Source: Streptomyces xinghaiensis S187
GTDB lineage: Bacteria > Actinomycetota > Actinomycetes > Streptomycetales > Streptomycetaceae
Reading direction: 5' to 3'
Length of the DNA stretch: 64,000 nt
Assembly (NCBI RefSeq): GCF_000220705.2
Contig: NZ_CP023202.1
Location: forward strand, 5,114,501 to 5,178,500
The notes under the pieces: model-generated
Database searches by the model: none
What the model saw: the letters and a program-made list of their open reading frames with translations, nothing else
Told to the model about the DNA's origin: nothing
Program-made: the position numbers and the translations under genes
Part shown: piece after piece, positions 56,141-63,590 of the stretch
Numbering within the stretch: position 1 is the stretch's first letter
Layout of the letters: each line of letters begins with the position of its first letter

Positions 56141-57022
56141 GTGACAGAGAGTCCTGCCAAGCAGGGAAACAGCACGTCAAGCGTCCTGGGGCGCAGACTG
56201 GGCGGAGAGCTGACGGGACTGCGCACGGCGGCGGGCCTGACGCAGCCGCAAGCGGCGCAAGCCCTGACGGCGTCAACGGCGAAGGTCGCCAAACTGGAGC
56301 GCGGCTGGGTTCCCGTCCGTGACCCGGACATCCACGCGCTCTGCAAGCTCTACGGCGTCGAGGGGACCGACACCGAACGCTCACTCCTCGACCTGGCCCG
56401 CGTGGACCGCGAACGCCGCAAGGCGAAGGGCTGGTGGAACAACCATCCCGAACTGGGCGAGATGCAGGAGTACGTCGCCCTGGAGAACGCGGCGACCGTG
56501 ATCAGAACGTGGCAGCTGTGCTTCGTCCCCGGCTTGCTGCAGACCCCCGCCTACGCCCGGGCGCTGGCCTCCGGCAATTCCTTGCACGGCCACAGCGACA
56601 ACGGTGACCGGCTGGTGGCAACGCGGATGGCGCGTCAGCAGCGATTGGACGACGAGCCACCGCTGGAGCTGAAGGCGGTGATCCACGAAGCCGCGCTACG
56701 CCACCTGGTGGGCGGGACGCCGACCATGCGCGAGCAGTTGGACCACCTCGGGGAAGTGGCGCGCAAGCCGCACGTGAACGTCAACGTGATTCCCTTCTCG
56801 CACGGCGAACACGTGGGCATGGGCGGGTCATTCAACATCCTGTCCTTTGCGGTACCGGGCGCGATGGATGTGGTGTATGCAGAGACCGCTCTCGGGCAGT
56901 TCTGGACAGAGGGTGGCGAGGGCGCCGCAGCACATGAGGCACTTTTCGAACGGCTCGTCCGCAGTGCGCTCTCCGAGAGGGAATCCACCGCCTATATCCG
57001 GTCTCTCAGCAAGGAGTTGTGA
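56141..57022 (+). CDS. HTH (XRE) regulator with DUF5753 domain, second copy
   Basis: A 293-residue regulator with an XRE HTH (LGGELTGLRTAAGLTQPQAAQALTASTAKVAKLERG) and a DUF5753 body (VPGLLQTPAYARALASGN, HVNVNVIPFSHGEHVGMGGSF). GTG 56141 has AGGAGGAG 6 bases upstream. It is followed after 3 bases by the DUF397 gene and is divergent from the HATPase gene. Confidence 0.92.
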   Translation: MTESPAKQGNSTSSVLGRRLGGELTGLRTAAGLTQPQAAQALTASTAKVAKLERGWVPVRDPDIHALCKLYGVEGTDTERSLLDLARVDRERRKAKGWWNNHPELGEMQEYVALENAATVIRTWQLCFVPGLLQTPAYARALASGNSLHGHSDNGDRLVATRMARQQRLDDEPPLELKAVIHEAALRHLVGGTPTMREQLDHLGEVARKPHVNVNVIPFSHGEHVGMGGSFNILSFAVPGAMDVVYAETALGQFWTEGGEGAAAHEALFERLVRSALSERESTAYIRSLSKEL

Positions 57023-57025
57023 GCC

Positions 57026-57223
57026 ATGCCGCTCTACCGCTATCGCAAGTCGAGCCACAGCAGCGCTGACCGTGAGTGCGTCGAGGTGGCCACGAACATC
57101 CCCGGCAGCGTCGCCATACGCGACTCCAAGACCCCGGATGGCCCGATACTCCGCGTCGCGGCCCCGAGCTGGGCCGCGTTCACCAGCGGCGTCGTATCCG
57201 CCGGCCTCCGCTTCGGAGGTTGA
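57026..57223 (+). CDS. DUF397 protein, second copy
   Basis: A 65-residue DUF397 protein: YRYRKSSHSSADRECVEVATN, VAIRDSKTPDGPILRVAAPSWAAF. AAGGAG lies 9 bases before the ATG. It pairs with the regulator immediately upstream. Confidence 0.92.
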   Translation: MPLYRYRKSSHSSADRECVEVATNIPGSVAIRDSKTPDGPILRVAAPSWAAFTSGVVSAGLRFGG

Positions 57224-57232
57224 GGGCAGGGC

Positions 57233-57277
57233 TGTGCGGGGCCCGGCGCCGTGGACCGTGGCAGCGGGCCCCGCACA
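57233..57277. terminator. Bidirectional terminator after DUF397 and tautomerase genes
   Basis: A perfect 13-bp stem (57233-57245 with 57265-57277) between convergent gene ends. Confidence 0.7.
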
Positions 57278-57288
57278 CGCAGTGGAGG

Positions 57289-57498
57289 TCAGGCGTCGCC
57301 GTTGAGCATGGCGGCGGTCAGGACGTCGCCGGCGACGCCCCAGCCGCCGTCGGCGACTTCGTCGACGAGGACGACGGTCGTGGGGCGGGCCCGCTCACCG
57401 TAGATCTCCGCGTACAGGTCGGTGGTGCGCTCGACGATCTTCTTCTTGTCCTCGGCGGTGATGGTGCCCGCGGGGACCTTGAAGTGGGCGAAGGGCAT
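57289..57498 (-). CDS. 4-oxalocrotonate-tautomerase-like protein
   Basis: A 69-residue tautomerase-superfamily protein. The N-terminal Pro that serves as catalytic base follows Met, and the family strand DKKKIVERTTDLYAEIYG and TTVVLVDEVADGGWGVAG are present. The length fits a single-domain hexameric tautomerase. AAGGAG lies 8 bases before ATG 57498. Confidence 0.9.
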   Translation of the reverse strand: MPFAHFKVPAGTITAEDKKKIVERTTDLYAEIYGERARPTTVVLVDEVADGGWGVAGDVLTAAMLNGDA

Positions 57499-57641
57499 GG
57501 CTGATTCTCCTTGGGCTGGTTTCTTCCGTGGCGCGGGAGCGCGTGTCCGGGGTGCGCGCTGCTTCCCTCCGGCAATGGGGTCGCTTCCCGGCCGAGGCCG
57601 GCGTGGTGGTCAGAGGCCGGCGTGGGGCGTGAGCGGTGCCC

Positions 57642-58397
57642 TCACACCATGCCCCCGTTGGCCCGGAGGACCTGGCCGTTCACCCAGCGCCCTGCCGGGC
57701 CGGTGAGGAAGGCGACCACCTCGGCGATGTCCTCCGGGGTGCCCAGCCGCTCCAGGGGCGGGGCCTTGGCGAGCTGGTCGATCTGCTCGGGCGTCTTGCC
57801 GTCGAGGAACAGGTCGGTGGCCGTGGGGCCGGGGGCGACGGCGTTCACCGTGACGTCCCGCCCGCGCAGCTCGCGGGCGAGGATCAGCGTGAGCGCCTCG
57901 ACGGCTCCCTTGCTCGCCGCATACGCGCCGTAAGCGGGGAACCGCGTGCCGACCACGGAGGTCGAGAACCCCACGAACGAGCCGCCCGCCCGCAGCCGCC
58001 GCGCGGCCTGCTGGGCGACGACGAAGGTGCCGCGGATGTTGGTGCGGTGCACGGCGTCGAGGACGGCCAGGTCGAGGTCGGCGACGGGCGACAGAGCGAG
58101 CCGCCCGGCGCAGTTCACGACGACGTCCACGCCGCCGAACTCCTGCTCCGCCCGGTCGAACAGCGCGGCGACCGCGTGCTCGTCCGCCACGTCCGCCCGC
58201 ACGCCGATCGCCCGCCCGCCGGCAGCGGTGATCGCCGTCACCGTCTCCTCGGCGGCACCCGCGTCGCGGGCGTAGTTCACCACGACGGCCAGGCCGTCCC
58301 GGGCGAGCCGGTGGGCCACCGCCCGGCCGATGCCGCGCGATCCGCCGGTGACGACAGCGGCCCGTACGGCCGCCGGAGTGGGATGGTTCGTAGTCAT
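57642..58397 (-). CDS. Short-chain dehydrogenase/reductase (FabG-like)
   Basis: A 251-residue SDR with VTGGSRGIGRAVAHRL, VNCAGRLALSP, GFSTSVVG and YGAYAASKGAVEALT containing the catalytic YxxxK, ending WVNGQVLRANGGMV. It is FabG-like, but no fatty-acid context is present. ATG 58397 has GGAGG only 2 bases away, so a GTG at 58406 is possible. Divergent from the MmyB-type regulator, whose operator-like dyad lies between them; the pair is a common actinobacterial unit. Confidence 0.9.
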   Translation of the reverse strand: MTTNHPTPAAVRAAVVTGGSRGIGRAVAHRLARDGLAVVVNYARDAGAAEETVTAITAAGGRAIGVRADVADEHAVAALFDRAEQEFGGVDVVVNCAGRLALSPVADLDLAVLDAVHRTNIRGTFVVAQQAARRLRAGGSFVGFSTSVVGTRFPAYGAYAASKGAVEALTLILARELRGRDVTVNAVAPGPTATDLFLDGKTPEQIDQLAKAPPLERLGTPEDIAEVVAFLTGPAGRWVNGQVLRANGGMV

Positions 58398-58431
58398 GTC
58401 CTCCACGATGTGCGGGACCGGCGGGCGGAAC

Positions 58432-58450
58432 CAGGGGATGTCATCCCCTG
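58432..58450. promoter_or_regulatory. Operator-like dyad CAGGGGAT-GTC-ATCCCCTG
   Basis: A perfect 8-3-8 inverted repeat in the 87-bp region between the divergent SDR and MmyB-type regulator genes. It sits where a single site could control both promoters. Confidence 0.6.
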
Positions 58451-58484
58451 TGTCCGCGGCGCGGCGGCACGCAGAATGGGAGCC

Positions 58485-59345
58485 ATGGGGTCTGTGAAAC
58501 ACACCGAGCTGGGAGTCTTCCTGCGGTCGCGGCGCGGACGCATCCGCCCGGCCGACGTGGGACTGCCCCACGGGCCCCGGCGCCGCGTGCCCGGGCTGCG
58601 CCGGGACGAGGTCGCCCAGCTCGCCGGGGCATCGGTGGAGTACTACACCGAACTCGAACGCGGAGCCGGTTCCCAGCCCTCCGAGCAGATGATCGCCGCG
58701 CTGGCGAGGGCGCTGCGCCTGACCGCCGACGAGCGCGACTACCTGTACCGCCTGGCCGACCGCCCGGTGCCCGGGCCCGGCTCGGCCGCCTCGCACGTCC
58801 ATCCCGGCATGCTCGACCTGCTCACGCGTCTGACGTCGACACCCGCACAGGTCATCACCGACCTGCACGTCACCCTCGTACAGAACCCGCTTGCGGTGGC
58901 GCTGCTCGGGGACCACTCCGGCTTCCGGGGCCCCCGGGCCAGCTTCGTCCACCGGTGGTTCACCGACCCCGGCGCCCGGCGGCTGTACCCCGAGGCCGAC
59001 CACGAGAGCCACTCCCGCGCCTTCGTCGCCGACCTGCGGGCAGCCGCCGCCCGGCGCGACGCCAAGGACACCAAAGCCGGATCGATGATCAGCTCGCTGC
59101 TCGGCACCTCCCCCGAGTTCGCCGCCCTGTGGGCCGAGCACGACGTGGCGTTCCGGCGCATGGACCGCAAACGCCTCAACCATCCGGCACTCGGCCTGAT
59201 CGAGGTCAACTGCCTCAACCTGTTCAGCGAGGACGGCCGGCAGCGGCTGCTCTGGTTCACCCCCGCGGTCGGCACCGACAGCGCCGGCCTTCTCGACCTG
59301 CTCGCCGTCGTCGGCACCCAGGACATCAGCGAAGCGGCGCGCTGA
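58485..59345 (+). CDS. MmyB-like HTH (XRE) transcriptional regulator
   Basis: A 286-residue regulator of the MmyB family. The HTH lies in LGVFLRSRRGRIRPADVGLPHGPRRRVPGLRRDEVAQLAGASVEYYTELERG (residues about 7-58), and the C-terminal PAS-like ligand-binding domain is about residues 110-280. ATG 58485 is used; ATG 58476 is nearly as good. It is divergent from the SDR, its probable target. Confidence 0.93.
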   Translation: MGSVKHTELGVFLRSRRGRIRPADVGLPHGPRRRVPGLRRDEVAQLAGASVEYYTELERGAGSQPSEQMIAALARALRLTADERDYLYRLADRPVPGPGSAASHVHPGMLDLLTRLTSTPAQVITDLHVTLVQNPLAVALLGDHSGFRGPRASFVHRWFTDPGARRLYPEADHESHSRAFVADLRAAAARRDAKDTKAGSMISSLLGTSPEFAALWAEHDVAFRRMDRKRLNHPALGLIEVNCLNLFSEDGRQRLLWFTPAVGTDSAGLLDLLAVVGTQDISEAAR

Positions 59346-59439
59346 AGCCTCCCCCGCAGGGCGGACGCACCCTCCGGGGCGTGCATTGCTGTGATGGTGT
59401 GCGTTGACGGCCGGCGCGGGCCCTAGTCTGTTACCCGGC

Positions 59440-60762
59440 ATGCACACCGAGCCCTCCGGACCGGTCAGTTCGTTCGGGGCGCCGGCTGTTCGCCGTGCCG
59501 CCTGCTCCCCGCAGTCCGGGGCGGAGCCCGCCGCCCGTCAGCCGCAGAAAGCGCACGCCGTGTTCCGCACCTACCTGTTGCCCGTCGAGGCCGCGGTCAC
59601 CTGGTTCCCGCTCGTCGCCGCGGTGATCCTGGTGCCGGCCGCCGTCCGCGGATACCGCAGGCGCGGCCGGGCAGGGGGCTGGCCGGTCCTCGTGTTCTAC
59701 AGCTTCGTCTTCTACCTGCTCGCCGCGCTGCTGCAGACGGTGATGCCGCTGCCCGCCGACACGGACGATTACTGCACCACCGTCCACTACGCCGCCGAGC
59801 CGCAGCTGGAGCCCTTCGCCTTCCGTGCCGCCATCTCCTCGGCGGGCGGTGGCAGCTGGTCACCCGGCGTGCTGGCCGGTCTCGCCCCGGCATGGACCAC
59901 CCTGCTCAACGCCGTGCTGCTCCTGCCGCTGGGCGTCTACCTGCGCTACCACCTGCGGCAGCGGCTGCTCCGTGCGACGTTCGTGGCCTTCACCACCTCA
60001 CTGTTCTTCGAGACCACCCAGTACACCGGTCTGTGGTTCGTCTACGCCTGTCCCTACCGGCAGTTCAACGTGGACGACCTCATGCTCAACACCGCCGGCG
60101 CGTGCGTGGGATGGTTCGCAGCCGGTCCTCTCATCCGCGTCCTGCCCGTCAACGACCCGGAGCGCGAACGCCACCGCTACGCGGGGCGCATCACCCTCAC
60201 CCGACGGTTCCTCGCCTTCCTCACCGACCTGGCCGGCTGGCTCATCGTCTGGACGCTGGCCACCGGTCTGCTCGCCCTCGCCACCTCCTGGCCGACCGGC
60301 CGGCACTACGCGCTGCCGGTCGGTGCCGCGCTCGGGCTGGTCTGGTTCTGGCTGCTGCCGGCCGTCTTCGCGACCACCCCCGGCAAACGGGCCGTACTCC
60401 TGCGCCTCACCCGGCCCGACGGCACCCGGGCAGGCCCGCTGCGGCTCACCCTGCGCGCCTGGATCGTCTACGGCCCCCTCGCCCTGGCCTGGACGGCCCT
60501 GGCCCACCACACGGCGTCGCTCGACTTCCCCGCCCTCGCCGGCCGCCTGCTTCCGCACCTCACCCTGCTCGTGGGCGTCCTCATCTGGGGCGGCCCGGTG
60601 GTGGCGGTCCTGCTGCGCCGGGACGAGGGAGCCTGGTACGAACGGTGGTCCTCCACCGTCAACACGGCCCTCCTCCACTCCCGTGAACCATCGGTCCCGG
60701 TTGCGCGAGAGGCCGCGGGGACGCACTCCTCCCGTCGTCGCGTGCCCGACGCCCACCGCTGA
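59440..60762 (+). CDS. VanZ-like membrane protein with C-terminal RDD domain
   Basis: A 440-residue membrane protein. The first part is VanZ-like (AVIVVPAAV-type helices, SFVFYLLAALLQTVMPLPAD, SLFFETTQYTGLWFVYACPYRQFNVDDLMLNTAGACVGW, about residues 60-240). The second part matches RDD (LTRRFLAFLTDLAGWLIVWTLA, VFATTPGKRAVLLRL, about 250-400). A Pro-rich Arg/Ser tail follows. The start is uncertain: GTG 59560 begins FRTYLLPVEAAVTWFP, a typical VanZ N-terminus, and may be the true start; 59440 gives a 40-residue extension. Function is unknown. Confidence 0.8.
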   Translation: MHTEPSGPVSSFGAPAVRRAACSPQSGAEPAARQPQKAHAVFRTYLLPVEAAVTWFPLVAAVILVPAAVRGYRRRGRAGGWPVLVFYSFVFYLLAALLQTVMPLPADTDDYCTTVHYAAEPQLEPFAFRAAISSAGGGSWSPGVLAGLAPAWTTLLNAVLLLPLGVYLRYHLRQRLLRATFVAFTTSLFFETTQYTGLWFVYACPYRQFNVDDLMLNTAGACVGWFAAGPLIRVLPVNDPERERHRYAGRITLTRRFLAFLTDLAGWLIVWTLATGLLALATSWPTGRHYALPVGAALGLVWFWLLPAVFATTPGKRAVLLRLTRPDGTRAGPLRLTLRAWIVYGPLALAWTALAHHTASLDFPALAGRLLPHLTLLVGVLIWGGPVVAVLLRRDEGAWYERWSSTVNTALLHSREPSVPVAREAAGTHSSRRRVPDAHR

Positions 60763-60807
60763 CCGCAGCTCCGGCTGCCCTACGGTGCGGGCGGAACGGG
60801 TCCCGCG

Positions 60808-61242
60808 TCAGGACTCCGCGGTGACGACGAGGGCGTAGGAGCCGACGCCGGTCAGCGCGGCACCGGGGTGCTGGTTGTTGGCGCTGTGCACGGTGAGCAC
60901 CGCTCCGGTGCCGGTGTCGATGTCGAGGTCCTGAAGAGTGCCGGCCTCTTCGCCCCGGACGGTGAGGACGCGGCGGCCGACCAAGTCCTTGCAGACGGCG
61001 GCGGGGGCGGCGAGTTCACCGTCGGCGTCCTGCAGTGCATCGGTGCGGGCCATGACCGCGTCGTGGCCGATGGCCTGGACGTTCTCCCAGGTGATGTAGG
61101 AGCCGGAGCGGCCGGTCTTCTTCAGCCGCAGGGCGAGGACCCGCGGCGGCTGGGCGGCGAGGACGAGCCCGTCGACCTTGCCGATCCGGTGGGCCTCGGC
61201 CGTGTCCATGACCGGCAGGCCGGTGATCTGGGAGAGCAGCAT
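60808..61242 (-). CDS. PRC-barrel domain protein
   Basis: A 144-residue protein with two PRC-barrel-like segments, MDTAEAHRIGKVDGLVLA and LVGRRVLTVRGEEAGTLQDLDIDTGTG. PRC barrels are small protein- or RNA-binding folds; in streptomycetes they appear in membrane- or photosystem-like assemblies. Its ATG overlaps the preceding stop by one base (TGATG), making it the third gene of the operon starting at 61951. Confidence 0.88.
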   Translation of the reverse strand: MLLSQITGLPVMDTAEAHRIGKVDGLVLAAQPPRVLALRLKKTGRSGSYITWENVQAIGHDAVMARTDALQDADGELAAPAAVCKDLVGRRVLTVRGEEAGTLQDLDIDTGTGAVLTVHSANNQHPGAALTGVGSYALVVTAES

Positions 61243-61811
61243 CAGGTCTCCTGGAGGTGGGCGCGGAACGCCTGGACCATGCCGGCGAAACCGGGCAGGT
61301 CGTCGGCGACGAAATCGGTCGCGGCGGCGGGGATCACCAGCGCCTCGCCGGAGACCGCGACGGTCTCCGCCAGCGGGATGTACACCGTGCGCTCCTGGCG
61401 GCCGAGCGCCTCACTGGAGGCGACCTGGTAGCCGGCGACGGCGGCCGTGGTCGCGCTCACCTCGATGACCACGTCCGTGACCTTCCCGACGTCCGTGCCG
61501 GCGTCGGTCAGCACGCGCGAGCCCAGCACGTCCCCGCCCCCCGCCTCACCGCGGTCGACGACCTCGTTCCGGGCCTCGAACGCCGCCTCGTCGCGGATCA
61601 TCACCGCGTGGGGGCCCAGGGCGGTCACCGCCGTCCAGGGCAGGGCGTGGCGCTTGGGGCCGGAGAACATGCCCCGCCCGCTGAGCGTGAAGCCCGCCAC
61701 CCGGCCCGCGCCGCTCTCGAAGACGATGTCCTTCACCTGCGCGACCGCTTCGCCGGACAGGGTGACCACGGGACGTTTGCCGATCTCCGAGGCCAGCATC
61801 AGCGTGCTCAT
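61242..61811 (-). CDS. PRC-barrel domain protein
   Basis: A 189-residue protein with two PRC-barrel segments: ASEIGKRPVVTLSGEAVAQVKDIVFESGAGRVAGFTLSGRGMFSG and LGSRVLTDAGTDVGKVTDVVIEVSATTAAVAGYQVA. ATG 61811 has AAGGAG 5 bases upstream. Its start lies within the ATGA overlap with the small membrane gene and its end overlaps the next PRC gene by one base. Confidence 0.9.
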   Translation of the reverse strand: MSTLMLASEIGKRPVVTLSGEAVAQVKDIVFESGAGRVAGFTLSGRGMFSGPKRHALPWTAVTALGPHAVMIRDEAAFEARNEVVDRGEAGGGDVLGSRVLTDAGTDVGKVTDVVIEVSATTAAVAGYQVASSEALGRQERTVYIPLAETVAVSGEALVIPAAATDFVADDLPGFAGMVQAFRAHLQET

Positions 61812-61951
61812 GAGCTCTCCTTCCCGCCCGCCCGGCCACGGCGCACCGCGATCACACCGCCGGACCGGCGCCGGGCCTGGATGCCCAGCATCGCCCCGAT
61901 CACCACCACCGCCAGTACCCCGGCGATGACCAACCACAGCCACCAGTCCAT
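61808..61951 (-). CDS. Small single-span membrane protein (47 aa), first gene of the PRC-barrel operon
   Basis: A 47-codon gene below the usual size cut-off. It starts ATG 61951 with GGAGGT 5 bases upstream, encodes MDWWLWLVIAGVLAVVVIG, one N-terminal hydrophobic helix with an aromatic face, and ends with a basic tail (QARRRSGGVIAVRRGRAGGK). Its stop overlaps the PRC gene start (ATGA). A single-pass membrane anchor for the PRC-barrel proteins is plausible. Confidence 0.75.
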   Translation of the reverse strand: MDWWLWLVIAGVLAVVVIGAMLGIQARRRSGGVIAVRRGRAGGKESS

Positions 61952-62211
61952 CGCACACCTCCCGGTACGACGCCGGAAAGGCCGGCATTCGTACTACCGG
62001 GCATCCTGCCCGCATCTCCGGAGTCCAGACATGGCCCGTGTGCCAACCCGGGCCGCTGCTTGTTTCGGAGGCCGGCCGCATCCGTGATCGGTGGCCACAC
62101 CGATCGCGGACGCCCGCGGTTCCGCCCGGAAATCTCTCGCGCGGGACCCCGACGAACGTGAGGATCGACAAGCGGTGTCCGTGTCGGGCGTGCGGTGAAA
62201 GGGAGACCACC

Positions 62212-62745
62212 ATGATGGGTCGGGTGGCATTGCGGCGGATGGACGAGGCGAGCCTCGAAGGGCTCCTCGCCGTGGCCGTCGATGACGCGGCACCGGAGGA
62301 GGTCATGCCTCCCGTGGCCGGGCCACCGGGATGGACGCCTGAACGGCAGGAAGCCTTCCGGGCTTGGCACCGCGCTCGGCGCGCCGGGCTCGCCGGCCCG
62401 CTCCGGGAGTCCACCTACGCGATCATTCACGACGGGGAGACCGTGGGCGCGGCCCGCCTGGCAGTCCGCGGCAGCGGGGAAGCCCTCGAAACGGGTATGT
62501 GGCTGGCCCGTTCCCAACGGGGCCGCGGAATCGGTACCGCCGTACTGCGCGTGCTTCTCGACGAAGCCGCCAGGGCCGGTGCACGAGTCGTCGTCGCGGA
62601 CACCACAGCGCAGAACGCGGCGGCGCTCGCAGCGCTGCGCCGCAATGGCGCGACGCTGACCCCGAGCGAGGACACCGCTGATGTTCACGCCGAGTTGACG
62701 CCGAGGGCGATCCCGTCGACTCCGCCTCCCACGGCGAGCCCGTGA
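62212..62745 (+). CDS. GNAT-family N-acetyltransferase
   Basis: A 177-residue GNAT acetyltransferase. The acetyl-CoA site is ARSQRGRGIGTAVLRVLLDEA (about residues 100-120), followed by RVVVADTTAQNAAALAALRRNGA. The N-terminal half shows MPPVAGPPGWTPERQEAF and STYAIIHDGETVGAARL. The substrate is unknown. ATG 62212 has GGGAG 6 bases upstream. Confidence 0.9.
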   Translation: MMGRVALRRMDEASLEGLLAVAVDDAAPEEVMPPVAGPPGWTPERQEAFRAWHRARRAGLAGPLRESTYAIIHDGETVGAARLAVRGSGEALETGMWLARSQRGRGIGTAVLRVLLDEAARAGARVVVADTTAQNAAALAALRRNGATLTPSEDTADVHAELTPRAIPSTPPPTASP

Positions 62746-62938
62746 GGATGTCAGTCGACAGACCCGGGCGGGGCGCGCGGACGCCGCGCATCCGCCGTGG
62801 GTGGGAGAGGCGCTGCGGGGGGTACCGTCCCAGTCCCGTCCACGCTTTTCCGGACGAGATGGTGCGATTGGGCGAGGTGGCGGCGGTGGCCGGAGCGATA
62901 GGCTCTGTGCCGCAGACCGAGCGGAGTGGGAGAGTGCC

Positions 62939-63295
62939 GTGAGCAGTCAGCCGACCGAGAACGATGGCCCCATCATTCCCATGCCCTCGCTCACGCCGGA
63001 TGCCCTGCGGGAGGCTGTGGCGCACATCGTTCCGAGCCGTCTTCCGGAGCTCAACCGGCATCTTGCCCGGGCCGCGACGAACGCGCAGCGCACCAGCAGC
63101 CTCGGGCCTGTGCGTGCATTCACTCTGCACTGGGGCGCCATCGTCAACATCGAACGATGGCCGCAGCGCGCGGCGCGCTTCCACGCCTGCCAGGAGCGAG
63201 CCGCAGATCCGCTCGCCGACCCCGAGGAAGCGCGTTCCGCGGCCGCTGAGGTGGGCCGCATCCTTCGTGTGGCGAGTGAGGAACTGGAATCGTGA
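62939..63295 (+). CDS. DUF6247-family protein, antitoxin-like partner
   Basis: A 118-residue protein that resembles DUF6247 proteins paired with RelE-like genes in streptomycetes: TPDALREAVAHIVPSRLPELNRHLARAA, LHWGAIVNIERWPQRAARFHACQERA and AEVGRILRVASEE. GTG 62939 has GGGAG 6 bases upstream. It overlaps the next gene by GTGA, typical of a coupled antitoxin-toxin pair. Confidence 0.8.
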   Translation: MSSQPTENDGPIIPMPSLTPDALREAVAHIVPSRLPELNRHLARAATNAQRTSSLGPVRAFTLHWGAIVNIERWPQRAARFHACQERAADPLADPEEARSAAAEVGRILRVASEELES

Positions 63296-63539
63296 GTGAC
63301 GCCTGGGTCTGGGAGTACGACCCGGATGCCGAGCATGTCGTCGGCGGGCTCCCGGCGCACGTCGTCACAGAAGTCGAACGCCTCGCACGGGAGCTGGCCG
63401 TTCTCGGCCGCGACGCCGGCGAGGTCGGCGAGGGCGGTGCTCTGCGGACACTCGACTTCCTCGGTGCGGGCCTGCTCTGTTTCTGCCGGTGCCGAGTCGG
63501 CAGATGATCGTCGTGGTGCGGGTCACCTGGGCCGGCTGA
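63292..63539 (+). pseudogene. RelE/ParE-like partner of DUF6247, frameshifted
   Basis: The open frame from GTG 63292 gives YDPDAEHVVGGLPAHVVTEVERLARELA, the start of a RelE-like protein, and stops at 63507 after 71 codons. From about 63480 the -1 frame continues LPVPSRQMIVVVRVTWAG and ends at TGA 63537-63539, as in intact relatives. A single missing base near 63480-63485 explains both. It is a frameshifted gene or a sequencing error; a programmed slip is unlikely because no slippery heptamer is present. Confidence 0.6.
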
Positions 63540-63590
63540 GCTGCGCTGACCGGTGCGTTCGTTCCCGGGCCCGTGGGCCGGTGGTCGCTG

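Noticed and set aside
63470..63490. Programmed -1 frameshift in the RelE-like gene
   Set aside because: No slippery heptamer or downstream pseudoknot is evident; a single deleted base is simpler.
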